The notes under the pieces are model-generated. The model saw only the letters and a program-made list of their open reading frames with translations. It was not told the DNA's origin and ran no database searches. This document shows positions 35,459 to 48,105 of a DNA stretch of 64,000 bases, one piece after another (the first letter of the stretch is position 1; every line of letters starts with the position of its first letter). The stretch covers positions 392,014 through 456,013 of the forward strand of contig VZSF01002036.1 in assembly GCA_013398295.1 (NCBI GenBank), read 5' to 3'. The translations under genes and the position numbers were made by a program. The DNA is from Chionis minor (lineage: Eukaryota; Chordata; Aves; Charadriiformes; Chionididae).

Positions 35459-38400
35459 TGTTACATGTTGATAGTCATGCCTTACTCTCTGCAAAGAAAC
35501 CAGTAAAACTATAATGACATCATGGCTTCAGAGGCAACCAACACTTTCTTGAGGCAGGTTTTAAGTCATAGTCCCTAATAAAATGTTGCTTGGTGGGTTC
35601 ATTTTTCTGTTGTTTACATGACAACAGATCACATAAGGCACATTAGTGCATGTTGGTGCTATTTTCCAACACTGGCACTAGAAACAGTACAAACATCAGT
35701 GAACCAGTGAACAAGAGTAGTGGGTGAACCTAAATCTTGCTCAGGAGCGAGATTCTACTAAACAGGATTTCAGCTTTTTAGGTCAACAGCAAGCTTGCGT
35801 TCACAGCATATTTTAAAAAAATAGGATTTTTAATGAATATTTTAGCTATGAAAACAAATAATAGAACAGTGGAATAGCTGCTATACTTGTTAGCTGTTAT
35901 ATTAAGATCCATTTATTTTAAATGGTGGTCTATATTCTCCTTTCAGTTGCCAAAGACATTGAATTGGCAGAAGCAATCCAAGCAAAGCTAGACGATGTGT
36001 CAGATGGGCCATTTAAATTTCGCTGTGAAAGGAGTAAATAATATTCCCATTTAAACAGGCACTTTTAAGTTCCAGGATTAACAAGCCAATGAGGAAAAAG
36101 GGCCATTCCCAGTTTCCAGGTTTTCTTTTGGCTAATGAAATGCAACAGTATTAATTTACTTTTGGATCATATAGACAAGGTTTTACTTCTGTTTTAAAAT
36201 GAAGGACGTCATCTTCGAACAAATATTTATGATAACAAAATGTGGACCATGCATATCCTATACAGACAAAACCTTGCTTTTCAGTGACCAGTAAGATAAC
36301 ACTTAGGAGGAAGAAGACTTCAAGCCAGATATTTTCTCTTGATTCAGAATTTAAAAAGGAATTCTGGCGTATCTGGGTACTAGCACAGCAGCTCTTTCAG
36401 GCTAACCTCATCTAGGTCCACACGGTCATAATTTAGACCCTCAAACACATCAAAATAAGAAACAGAAATAAAGAATTAACCAGTTTGGGCAAGAGTATCA
36501 GAATTCCCATTTTTATTTCAAGTACTGCATTTTTTCATTGTACGTAAAATGTCTTTTATTTTATCACAGTCATATGTTGAAATACTTTAACACCAGAGTC
36601 CTAAACAAATTTCCTCTTTTAAACTAAAATAAACTCAATCCCTGTGTGCTCACGGGGAGAACCTGGCTTTTTTTGTTTTTTACCTTTAAATATAAATGCT
36701 TTCCTATAACCACAGCCTAGCAGGGAGGCAATGCCACTTGGCAAAAAAGTTATATTAAGTGCACTTGCTGGAACTGTTTATACTTTGTTCCCGAGAAATA
36801 GATTGAGTACTTGATAGTATAACACAACGAGAGGTATGGGTGGTGGAGATCGGATCGGATGCTTGGGCGGGGGGAGCGGGGAAGTGTTGCTACCCCAGGA
36901 ATTTATTTTTAAAGTGTCTGCTATTTCATGCAATCTGGTCTATTTCAAAGGCAAACAATTTGCTCTTCAGAAGTATCTTTATGAGCCCCAAGGGATGAAA
37001 CTCATCCCTGGCAGAAATGATTTAGCAGTATCCAGAGAGGGGGTGAACTCCTTGAGAGGCAAGGGAATAATTTTTTGAAGGGTGGCAGAATTTTAACAAG
37101 GGCCTCTAGTGAGTTCTTGTGAACCCCTTTCAGCACATCACTGTTTTATTAAAATATTCTTCTCAAAATACTGAAACACTGACAGCTCCTGTAAGCTTGC
37201 CAAAAATTGAGTAAGGAATAAAAATAAAATGTTAACTTGACATGTGTGAATAATTTTGATTTGATGATAACACCTTTTGGAATCGAGGCCATATTCAAAG
37301 CTGACTCGTAACACATTCACATTTCTAAGTTACATGAAATAACTCAAACTTTTCAGGCATTGTTCTGGTGCAGTGAAAGGAGGAGATGTTAGGAGCCAAG
37401 CTCAAGCTTTCTTCTGATTTAAGTGAAGATTAAAAACATTTTAGGTCTTCCTGTCTGAACCTAGAAGGGCTAGGGTTGTATCCAGTGTGTGCGAAACAGG
37501 ATGGTTAATGTGGGCTGCTTGGTTAAAGTAACCAACTGCAATCAGACAAACTGGGTAAACACCAAAAGAAGGAGACGACCTGCTTTTGGTGGCTGAAGAT
37601 GATTTTGAGACAACTGATTTCTGACTCTGGACAAAATATTGAGAAGACACTGAAAGGAACGTCCATATTCTGGTAGGATTCAGCACGGCACGATCTTCCA
37701 TGGGTCTGTTCCACCTCTGTGTCTCACCTGGGCTTTTTCACACAGTCAATGAGAGGCAAGGCGAAGAGGAAGCTCAGATGAATTACAAGAACCTCTTTGG
37801 GCAAACCCTTCAAGTATTTGATGTAAAGATCTCTCTAATAAAGACCACGCCAAGCACTGTTTTTCACTCCCCACATCTTATCGCCACATTAGAACCTCAG
37901 ATGTTTAGCTTTAGCGGGGTAACACTGAATTGGCTTTATTTTTCCCTCTCTCCCATCATACTGTTGTCCCTGCTCCTGAATTCTTGACAAGTAGCTGCCA
38001 CTTAATGACAGCAAGGCTGGCAGTGGAATGGCTGTCGGTAGTGTTAATTTATCTATAAATCTCCAATCAAACACTGTGGACAGGAAATGTGGGGAGCAAA
38101 GTTGAAGGTGAAAAAAACATTTAGATGGATGAGCTATGAATAAGTTTATCACAGTCAGATGTATCTTCTCACAGCCATAATCATGGAAACGCGCGCATTA
38201 CAGCAACGGGGCTGCAGGTTCCTACTAGTACTCTTTTACCTAGAAGTCATTCTCTATTCTTTTAGTGCAAAAAGAGTGTTCTTAGGCACTGTATTTTTAG
38301 ATATTCCTAAGGACTTTTCAAGGGACTCTGACCTCCTTTGGGACACCTTTGCAGCTAGACAGGGCTGTTGCTTGCTGTCTTGGGGGAGTAGTGACATTTA

Positions 38401-40951
38401 TCTCTAACTCATGTGACTTTCTCTTGGGTCCAGTTTATAAGTCAAAGTGATTAATCAAGTCCTCAGAGCTCAATCGATTGTGTAAAAATACACATGACAG
38501 AAACCTACCATCCCTTATTTGGCTACTGGCTCGGTCAACCCGTAGATCCTTCTGCTTGGCTGAGTTATACGGTCTGTTTTGGGCTTGTGAATAGATTTAA
38601 AATCCCACTCACAGGACAAAAACACAAGTGAACTTTGGCATATTTCCGTCACTTCACTGGCTCCTGTATGCATTTAATTTGTTGTGGATCTGAGATGTAA
38701 TATTAGAGTGTACAATGTTATTAATATGCCACAGGCTATTTTTAGTTCCTACCCCAAGGCCTGAGATAACATTGTTAAAGACTGTCAAGCCAGATGGGCA
38801 AACAGTAACTGACAAGTTAACTACTGTTTCATGAGTCCAGAGGAGTTTTCTTACCAGAGACCAAATTCAATTGCTTTGTTTTGAAAAAGAGCATTAGGAC
38901 AGACTGGTAAAAGTAAGGAAACAGGTAAATGAGGTGCTCTGGACCATACTTTGTTGTCATTTGGAGAACACACAAGATCAACATTAATGCATTTTAAATA
39001 GAGCTGGCTCCCTACTTTAAATGCTTCAAGTTAGGTATTCTTCTCTTTCATGTATGTGCAGATTTTATATTTGTCCTGTTAACTATACAGAGCACAGACC
39101 ATGCAAAAGGGGTGAGGAATGAATGAGGAGGATTTAGCTGGGTTCAATGAACAAGTTATACCACCTCTCCTTTCCTGAGTATAGAATGTTTTTTACATTA
39201 TATGCATGAAAGCAGTTTAATAACATATTACGGCTGAAATGCTGGTAAAAAGTTGGCAAATTGAAGTTCAGACTCCTATTGCAGATTAAACTCAGCCCTG
39301 TTACATTACTGAAGGGTCTTCAAATGTATGAAGGTATAATTTACAGACGGTACAGAAATAGATGTCATTTGACTGTATACTGTAGAAATTACATGCTAGA
39401 AGATGTGTATGCCGAGGGAAGATTTAAAATCTCTATTAGGGCATTATTCAACAGAAATCCTGATAATGGGAATATTTGCCCTGATTTGCTATTATACAAT
39501 CTCTTAATTTAATATCTAATTAGTTTTCCCAAATGCCATATTTATCTAAAGTTCTCTCATCAAGTAATCCATTCTGATTAAATTTGCCCTCTCTGTAATA
39601 AACACTGTATTCTTTCTTCTCGGATGTGTCTTCTCTACTGCTAATTTCTACCTTCTTTTTCCTCTTTTGCTGTGATAAGTCTTTCCTTTCTCTACTTCCA
39701 TGATATCCTGGCACAGCCTTCTCTCAACTGCAGCCTTCCGACTATCTGTCTCTGTGTGCTCATCATGACTCTCCAAAGTCCTGTTTTTTTCTTAAAAAGG
39801 AGCAGCTAGTCCTGGCCAGCTCTTCCCTAGAACTGAAAAGCCCAAAATCCAGCAAAAAGCTATATGTAGGACCACTTTCAGTGCACATCAGTGACCCTGA
39901 TATGCTGACCTACAAGAAAAGCCAAGCACGCTGCCAAGGATGGGCATGGCTCAAAACTTGCCCAGCTAGTCCTCAGGTCACAGACCATGGCACAGAGCAC
40001 TTGTGCCACTACCCAGAGTCACACAAGTTAGATGAGACACTCACAGAGAGGAACCCACTTTCAGCCCTAGGAAATGGGACAAAAAACAGTTGTAAGGGGA
40101 GCAAGGACAGAGGTGATGAAAGGTGATTGTCAGTAGGTGGCAGGAGGACACGCGTTTGAGTCTACCACAGCCGATCATGCAGTAAAGTACTATGGCAAAG
40201 TTGTAACACCCTAGTAGGAAACTGAGTGATAGGGCTGAGCAATGGTTCCTGACTTTTTTTTCTGGAAAACGGTGCCCTAGAAGTACTTCCCAAACCTTCT
40301 CAGAAAATTGGGAATATCAGCTCTCACATCTTTTTTAGCTAAAAACTTTGTGCTGGTTTCCAAGTCTGCTTTCACAACCTCTGCAAATTCTGAGCATAAA
40401 TGAAAAAGATATCAAAGGTATCGAAATAAACAGCTACAGTGAGAACCTGCAATGGTCTGTATGCCCTCACACTAAGTGCAGAGGCGGCTGATCCCAACGA
40501 AGGGTCACTGCACCAACCGAGCTCTGTGTCGCTGCCGCAGGACATCCTCGGAATGCCAGCAGGGCTGCACAAGTGCCTTGTGCTTATTCGTTTGCCTTGT
40601 GGATGCTCAGATTGTGGCAACCTGTAATCTCCCAGCAGTCTGACACTCAGGACAGAACAGCCAAGCCTTTTTTCATCCCAAGTGTTGACCCCTAAAGGGC
40701 ACCTAGAGAAGCGGTAGCATGTTTATGGGCTAGTGTATCTTGTTTCCACCTGCTCAGACTTGGAAGACATCACCTCCCTTTAACAGCTCATCTGGCTGCT
40801 TCCGGCTCTGGCTTCAGGCCACCTCATGACGGTACATGCGCACAATTATGTTATCATTTCAAATGACAAATCATGACAAGCTGCTAGTAGGGTGATAGTC
40901 CTTCTTGCATGGTCCACGTCTGCAGATTATTATAAACACTGACTGTGAGAC
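35459..40951. other. Unique non-coding DNA with one candidate exon
   Basis: There is no recognised gene. A segment at 35947-36033 has a strong 3' splice site and an open frame (see findings). The sequence just after it (36040-36200) is AT-rich and unique, like conserved non-coding DNA. Around 36989-37010 GGGATGAAACTCATCCC forms a 7-bp hairpin that may be a MITE trace. Around 39985-40170 text such as GAGTCACACAAGTTAGATGA and GTTTGAGTC hints at a tRNA-derived SINE but is not convincing. Confidence 0.45.
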
Positions 40952-41036
40952 GGGGCTCAATGCTTCTCGCAGTCTTATCTGTCCAAATGAACTGACTTCT
41001 ATGGTCTTCAATGGTGTTACTCACAGAATTTGACCC
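40952..41036. repeat. MITE-like palindromic repeat fragment
   Basis: GGGGCTCAATGCTTCTCGCAG at the left, then GACTTCTATGGTCTTCAATGG, then TGTTACTCACAGAATTTGAC near the right end follow the order seen in sauropsid palindromic repeats ('cttcaatggggttactca...aggatttgaccc'). The terminal repeats are diverged. Confidence 0.55.
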
Positions 41037-44000
41037 AGTGCTTTTAGCCATAAGAAAAAAAATTAGGATGCTACGGGATAATGCATTTCAGTTAAAAAGA
41101 AGTCTTTATGCTGCCTCGTCCTAAAGCGAATTCACTGAGGCAAGCATCTCTGGAAGATCTATTTGTGAAATATCTTCTAGCTTGACATACTGTATGAGAC
41201 TAATTGAGCAATAGTGTTGCCAGTCATTGCTACTTAATTGTGTGATTGCTGTAGAATGCACAGCCCCGCGGCACGCACACTGCCGGGTGCGCAGGCTGGC
41301 TCAGAGAGGTTACGCTGCCAGCGAGTGAGCGGGGATCCCCAAATACCCCCAGACTGCAAGCCAAGTACTAACGAAGCGATCGTTTTGAAACAGCTTTTCT
41401 TCTCATTTACATTCACTTGTCAGCGTGGCAACTCCAATTGTTACTCACGTGAAAGAAATGAATTAGGGAAACTATGGATTCTTAATACCATTTCTGAAAT
41501 GGATTTATCAGGTAAGAAGTTGGATCGTGCCCTTTTTTTTCCCAGTGCACGCTTTTTTTTTTTTCCACAGACAGGAACAATTATGAACAGAGCTTTTAAA
41601 AAATATATGTGCCTTTCATGCTAGAACATCCAAATTTCAATTTTAAGTTCGTTTGATTTCTGAAAGACCAGTAACAGGCAAATTATTTTTATAGGGAGGT
41701 CTTATTATACACTGTTGTGTGTTCTTACGTTTGTCAGCATTACAATCATTTATTTAGAGTATACATTTAAGCAGAATACATTTCCAGCCATCCCAGATGT
41801 TTACCTGCAAACTGCATTGGAAATTAGACTTCCTAACTTCAGTTTTAGGTATGAAAAGCTAAGTGATGTTTCTTTCACTGGGAAGTCCATGAGAGTTAGT
41901 TGAAGGGAATAACACCTTAATTATTTTAGAGGGAAAGGAAAGACACTCACATTGTACTCAAAGAGTCTGTAACGTGCAGGACTTCCTCCAAGAGCATTTC
42001 TTGATGAAGGGAGAGAGCGCCATGTCGCAACATAAGGAACCCTTTTCAGCAGCGTGTGCTTGGAAGTGCAACCAGCACCAGCAACATTGCCGATATACAA
42101 AAATTTTGTTCTTCTGAAAATATGTGTGTCTAACTATTTTTGTTAGCTGAAAGAAAACAACAGATTTGTAACACCTGTGCTTGCTGTGGGCCATGAGGCA
42201 AAAGGTTTGGCAGGCTTCCCTGAGAGCCTGGTCCCTGGTGCCATCTTGTGTCGAGACCGGATTCATCCCCACTGGTGAGAGAGGCCAGTGGCAGAGCGCT
42301 GGCTCCGCCGCAGACACATTTCTCTGCCTCGGGAAAAAAATTCATACCTCCATCCCTTCACTAGTCAACACCGACTAATTGCTGCAGAGTGCATCTCTGC
42401 CGCCACTGGCCTGGAAGCATCATCACTAAGTTCAAGGGTTCCCCAAAATATATATATATTTTTTTTTAACTTTAAACGAAGCAACAGATAATGTATTCTC
42501 TTAGTCTAAATTAGTCTGGTGACACGACAAGCTCGAATTTGTAGAATTCAATGTGTCACCGGTCAGTTGAATTCTTATCATTGTCTTTTGAGGCTGTTTA
42601 GAGGGCAAGATTTGAGAGCTCACCACTGTTTAATACAGGTGACAGCCAAGAAATAGGTATCTTTTCTGTAACAAAAATGCACAGCAGAAAAAAGATCAAT
42701 GGCAGACACCTGCCAATCACAAATTTGATGTATTTAAAAGCCAGTCATCTAATTTGCCTGTTGTCAAAGGTGCTGAGTGTTTACTTAGAGCATTCTGACT
42801 GTCTTGATACTAAAAAAAAAAATACAAATCACAGGGATCTTATTTGGGTATTATGAATTTAGGTACCTAATTTAGGCCAGACGCTTTTTAAGGCATGGAG
42901 CTTTCCATGAAAAGGACCTTCTGCCTGACCCATTTAGGAACCAGTGAAAAGATGAAAGAGTGCGTCCAGATTTTCTTTGTGTACTTAAAGTGATTATACT
43001 GTACACAGCACTGTTCTAAAGCATGAAAAAAAATCTAGCTTTATTTGAGTATTTTATTTCTATCCATTTCTAATACCTGTATACTTCCTAGTTTTAACTA
43101 GGCTAGCAAGCAGAAATACTGTAGTGCCAGCAGAGCTGTTCTTGTCCTTTAATCTGACCTAGACGAGAAACTACTAAAGATCTCACAAGGAAATCCAATC
43201 TTTGGAAATTACCAGCATGAATTCTCAATCAAATAGGCCGAGGTAACTTCTGATAAGCTTCTGAACCCAGCCTCTGAGGCTTTTGATGTTCATTCGTAGT
43301 ATATAGTACCATCTATAACATTTGCTAGTTCTACTCCCTGCAAGCATGCTTCGCCTCTCTCACTGCATCAGTTATTAATCCTATTTTTTCCCTTTTTGAG
43401 CATGTAGCTGTGGTTCACCTCTAATTTTGTTACACTGCTTTATTTTTAATCACATTTGCCGTTCATGTAAGGTGTTAGATTGATAGCGCAGGAAACTAAA
43501 GTCCCCATTTTCTCAAAAGGACCAGTGCAATACATGCCTCAATGGAATAAATGAGTCCTTAGACTGCCTTACCTCTAGTTAGGTTAGTGCAAACCAGAGA
43601 AGGAACCTGTTCAGGCATAGGTATCTTTGGTATAGAAACTCAGAGTCAAATACTACAATGAAAATAAGCCTGGTGCCTTGGAATATAATAAAAATTATGC
43701 AGGTCATAACTGCCCATGCCCAAGATTTATTATATTGCATCCTCCCCTAAGGCTGGGAGAAAAGATGGGTATTCAGCCTTATTTTATATTTTTTTCCCTC
43801 CAGTTTATTTCCGTCATCGACTCTCAGGGAGAGAAGGCACCTGGGCCCTGGTGCAAAGCCAACACCTGCACACTTTGCTGTGAGTACAAGCACTTACCGG
43901 TTCACCTTAACTGTAGTGTCTGAGGTGAGCAACTTTATACCACATCCACCCTGCATTTCACTTAGATTTTCTAATAAGCGTTTTCTTTTTGTGAGGATAT

Positions 44001-44214
44001 ATCTAGCAAGTTTCGGCGTATTAACCAAGAGAATTTTCCTGAATTATTCCTTAGCTTTCCAGGCTCTTTACCATACACTTCTTCTAAAGCTGTTTCCTAT
44101 ACATACACACTTAAGTAGGGCTGAGATTGAATGTAAGGAGTCGTTACGGTGTTCTTCACAATCCCATTGCCATATGAGGCAGTAAGTACACCCTTGTGGC
44201 TAGTGCATCCCAGT
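41037..44214. other. Unique non-coding DNA with a small CpG-rich patch
   Basis: There is no recognised gene. A CpG-rich patch lies at about 41262-41345 at the start of an open segment that ends in a strong 5' splice site at 41511/41512 (see findings). Part of the patch (CTCAGAGAGGTTA, then GCGAGTGAGCGGGGAT) also resembles antisense MIR, so it may be an old SINE. An (AT)n plus T-run lies at 42448-42468. Confidence 0.45.
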
Positions 44215-44340
44215 GGCCCGATTCTTCACTGTCTTGCACCTGCGGGAGTTATTTAAACCACCGCAAAATGGGTGTAAATCACTACTGAGCCTGAATGGCA
44301 GCGTTTCACTCTCTGCAGAGGCAATAATGACTAGATAAAA
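44215..44340. repeat. Old amniote interspersed repeat, family not named
   Basis: GGCCCGATTCTTCACTGTC, CTTGCACCTGCGGGAG, CACCGCAAAATGGGTGTAAA, then GGCAGCGTTTCACTC and GCAATAATGACTA follow the order of an old dispersed sequence found in birds and turtles ('tgattctgcactcccttgcac...cagtgcaaaatgggtgtaaa...ggcagtgtttcac'). The recognition is from memory of such texts. No coding capacity or terminal repeat is visible. Confidence 0.5.
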
Positions 44341-44853
44341 GGGCAAAGCAGTGGAAGTATCACAGAGGGGGGTTTTCCCCCTTTTGTTCTTGTCATTTGA
44401 GTGCCCAATTCAGAGGAATTGCTCTGGCCTCCCAAAATACATCCTAACCCCGCGGGTGGGCAGCCGAGCAGAGGGAGCGAGGGTAGCCCTGGGTGGGGGG
44501 CGCAGCTCCAAGCCCTGGCAGATCCCCAAGTCTGGGTGTACCCAGAGGCTGATGAATACTCCAACACTACAGCGTTACCTACAGTTTGTCAAACAGTCCC
44601 TGTACCGGGGCTGGCGTCAATACTTATTTCAAGCTACTTAAGTGCCAGCGGGAAAAAACCATGGGATTCACTGGAGCCTCCATTTCTTGTAGCAAATCGC
44701 ATATGCAAAGACACATGTAGACAAGGACGCAGATGTATCCTAATACTACCACTAGCCACAAAGTTTTAAGAAAAGTCATCACTTGTATGACAATAAAATG
44801 TGTACTAGGGTGATACACACAGCACTTTCACTCCTGTGCCTGAGGAGCCCTTT
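44341..44853. other. Non-coding DNA with a GC-richer patch
   Basis: A GC-rich patch with CpGs covers about 44445-44530. Plus-strand frames 44351-44641 and 44401-44769 are open through it together, which points to composition and not to coding. There is no recognisable domain. Confidence 0.45.
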
Positions 44854-44917
44854 AGGGCCTGGTCCAAACAAACTGCAATTGTAAGCCCTGTGTTTCACTG
44901 AGTTTTGGACCAGCCCT
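44854..44917. repeat. Short MITE-like element with terminal inverted repeats
   Basis: The left end AGGGCCTGGTCCAAA (44854-44868) and the right end TTTTGGACCAGCCCT (44903-44917) are near-perfect inverted copies. The total is 64 bp, with a decayed centre that includes TTTCACTGAGT. It fits the 'gggcctggtccaaa...tttggaccaggccc' class of sauropsid palindromic repeats. Confidence 0.65.
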
Positions 44918-47900
44918 GAAGCTGTCCAGCAGTAATTAACCTGTAGGGGAATCATCTTTTTAATAGGGAAGATTGTTAGGATTTATGTATAGGCAGATCT
45001 CTAGCCTTGTACATAAACCTGTGCTTTTCCTCTTTTATCCAAGCTAATAAAACTTGCGTTTTGGATTTTGTGAAAAATAATTAGCATTTCGTACACTTAG
45101 TAGGAACTGAAAGTACACTTAATTATAATCGGTTACAAGATGTTATCCACCAAGTGTTTCCATGCTTTTATTCATCTTTCAAGCATGGCAAACAAGAAAT
45201 TAATTACTAAAAGTCTTTCAAATATTTCAAGCTATACCTTAAATCACTTTAAGGAATATAACATTCCTCTGATTTCAAATATATAATTTCTGGTGGAATA
45301 CTGGAATAAGGACTGAGCTGGCCAGCAATGGAAGTCCTTCACTCTAAGCCAGCCACATCTAATTATAAAAGATGAAGGCTTAGAAAATTTACATAATTGC
45401 TAGCTCTGGTAGGGGTCGGTAACATATTTGCATTAGCTACTTACGCTTCATACCAACACTTTTAAGCACCACTTATCAAAAATAAGTCTACCAAGTCAGA
45501 GGTGCGTAGGTGGCTAAATAAAACCTGCTAAATATGGGTAGCACCACCTCTTTACGTCATGAAGAGATATATGGGCTTTGACACAAGGGGTATTTTCTTT
45601 GTCTTGTTTGTCACTTACACATTAGAGTAATAGGTACATTAGAAATGCTCTTCATAGGATTAATACCTTCTGCTCCTTTAGCGTGCATTTGTTGTAGCTA
45701 TTTACTGTATTTTTATACACAGAATTTGTTTGGTTTAATTTGCACTCCAGAATTTCCCTCTGTTCCCCTTTACGGCTCATTTCTCAAGCCATCAGTCTAG
45801 ACAGTAACATGGCTCCTTAACACAGCAGGATAAAAACCCTCTAGTCTAAATATATCTCTCTAATTCTTCCATGATTATTTCTCTTTTTCATATAGTATAA
45901 AAATTCTGCCAGACCTATAGGTATATGATGTGAGAACTGTGCAACAGAAAATGACAGACCAGCACATACATTTCAAAGGCTCTGTTTAGAAAAGAGTCAC
46001 ATTATGTTACAAACAGGTCTTTTTCTTATTATGTTTGATGTCAGCAAGCGAGCTTTAAGGAGCCTGACACTGTTTGAACTTTTTTTTTAATTTATTTTAT
46101 TGTATACGGTGATTTGATGGTTTTTGAACTCTGGATCAATTTGGTGACATTGTGGCTGATCCATTTTATCCTTGCTTTGCTGGGCCACTCTTTCGTTCTG
46201 AGGCTCCAGTCTCCCATTTTCCTCGAAAGGCTCATTAGGCCTGATCTCTTTTAGCCTTTTTGCTTTTTCTCCTTTCTTCCCCACACTGGACTCTGGTTCG
46301 CTTTATTCCTTAGGTCCCCCTATAGGTTAAGCCTAAGCTCTTATCCCCTATTCTCTTTAACTCACAGCCAGCATTTGATTCTGTTTTTTTAACCCTCTCT
46401 ATGAATTACCCGGCCCGGGCGCAGCCCCATCACATTGGAAACTCTGTCTGTGTGAGTCACAGCTTCATTTGCACAATGAAGGGTAATGATTTTACCTGGA
46501 GATGCCTGACACAGAAACCAAATTGAGCAACTTCCAGAGAGGTTGTTGAAGAAAAAATAATCTTCTGGGCTGTTACGGACTTCTATACAGTGAATAAAAT
46601 GCCCAAGGTCAAAAGTTTAAGTAGTTAAGTATTTTAAAGAATTATTTGCAGAAAGACTACAAATAAATCACTCTCGCATGAATCTGAGAAAGTAAATTTG
46701 CCTATTTGTTACTGCACATTGTCTTGTTTTCTTAACTACATCTCTCATGGAGAAGATGAGGTTCCTGCATTATTTGTGCTATATTGATGAATACGTAGAC
46801 ATAAGGCAGTGCCTTTTAGAGCACATAGATGAAATACAATCAATCACATGCTGTACCTCAAGCACTGCCAAAAAAACACATGGAGAGAAATCAATCCATT
46901 TACCTGATTTCGTAGCAAAACAAAACATTTTAAACTTTGTTACTGTTTTGACAAATACAAATTTAAACTATTGGCTGCTTTGTCTTTTGTAAGGTTTCTC
47001 TGCTTGAACCTACTTTTGCTTCTCTGCCACCTCTCCATCACCTCCATCTTCTCATCTGCTGCCTTAATAATGTGAAAGTACCTAAACTTTATTCACAGTT
47101 ATATTTCTTGCTGTATTTAGTTGAATTCTGTGTAGGACAAAGCAAAGATGCAAGATATTTGGTGATAACTCTGGGTTACCAGGCAGCACCTTTGTGTCAT
47201 GCTCTCTTGACACTTCATAATGAAAACTGTCCCATCTTGGTCAATTCTAGTTATAAAAGAAATTATTAGTGATTCAGCACCATTTTGGACAATATGTTCA
47301 CTTTTATGTAAGTTATCCATGTTTGAGATTGTTTTTTTAAGGTTTGTTGTTTTGTGATTTTTTGGTTTTCTTTTTAAAAAAAGCTTGTTGTGGTAGCTCA
47401 AACCATCCTATTCAGAAAGATCTATGAAAGAAGTTTAAATTCCCAATGATCATCTAGAGTAATATGATTAACAGATTAGATTAACAGAACAGCAAGGAAA
47501 ACCCAGAAATGCTCAGGAAAAAAATCTAGAATTGATTTACAAATAGAAATCTGATGTAGCCATATACACATCTGAAAAATGCTTACAAAAAGTTTCAGCT
47601 GAAGGGGATGCACAAGATCTCTGAAGAGGCCCTCAAAAGTTTCATATTTCAGTGACTGTACAATACATTTCCAGTCAGTGTCCCGTGCTGCAAAGCAACA
47701 GTTTGTGAAGTTAAATGCAGGTTTGTGGGTTTGTATGTTCTGTTGCCTTTACAAAGTACCGATTTTACAGAAGGGGATCATAACAGGACAACTCCTGGGC
47801 TGTGAACTCACACCGATACTGTTAAAACTCACTCCTGCTTTTCTTAGGTTTTGGTAGTAGTACGACAGTAACACTGAGAAATACAGTTTTCAAAAGAGAT

Positions 47901-48059
47901 ACCAGATTAGTGATAGACATTCCAGATTAAAATAGAAGAAACCTGAATGTTTTTTAATAACTGATCGATTCATGGGGATCACAAATTATATATGAGTTTT
48001 CACTCATACATAATTCATTTCTTTGAAGGCTCAGTCTGCTTTGCTTTCCCTGAGCAATC
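44918..48059. other. Unique AT-rich non-coding DNA
   Basis: No gene is recognised. A minus-strand frame at 46284-46087 is hydrophilic but runs straight into an AATAAA and A-run (see findings). An imperfect hairpin lies at 47984-48015. Confidence 0.5.
47984..48015 (-). repeat. 14-bp-stem hairpin with GAAA loop (minus strand)
   Basis: The arms AATTATATATGAGT (47984-47997) and ACTCATACATAATT (48002-48015) pair at 13 of 14 positions. As RNA from the minus strand the odd position becomes a G-U pair and the loop reads GAAA, a stable GNRA tetraloop. No transcript is known. Confidence 0.7.
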
Positions 48060-48105
48060 ACATATATATATGTTTAGATATAGATATAGATACACACACA
48101 CACAG
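48060..48105. repeat. Compound microsatellite
   Basis: An (AT)n palindrome (48060-48073) is followed by three TAGATA-type units and then six CA units. It is likely to vary in length between individuals. Confidence 0.9.

Noticed and set aside
40130..40165. B-box-like GTTTGAGTC after a GC-containing stretch
   Set aside because: No tRNA fold, and the neighbouring text is only faintly like antisense MIR; too weak for a feature.
44401..44769. 122-codon plus-strand open frame
   Set aside because: Open because of local GC-richness; a second frame is open in parallel and no protein family is recognised.
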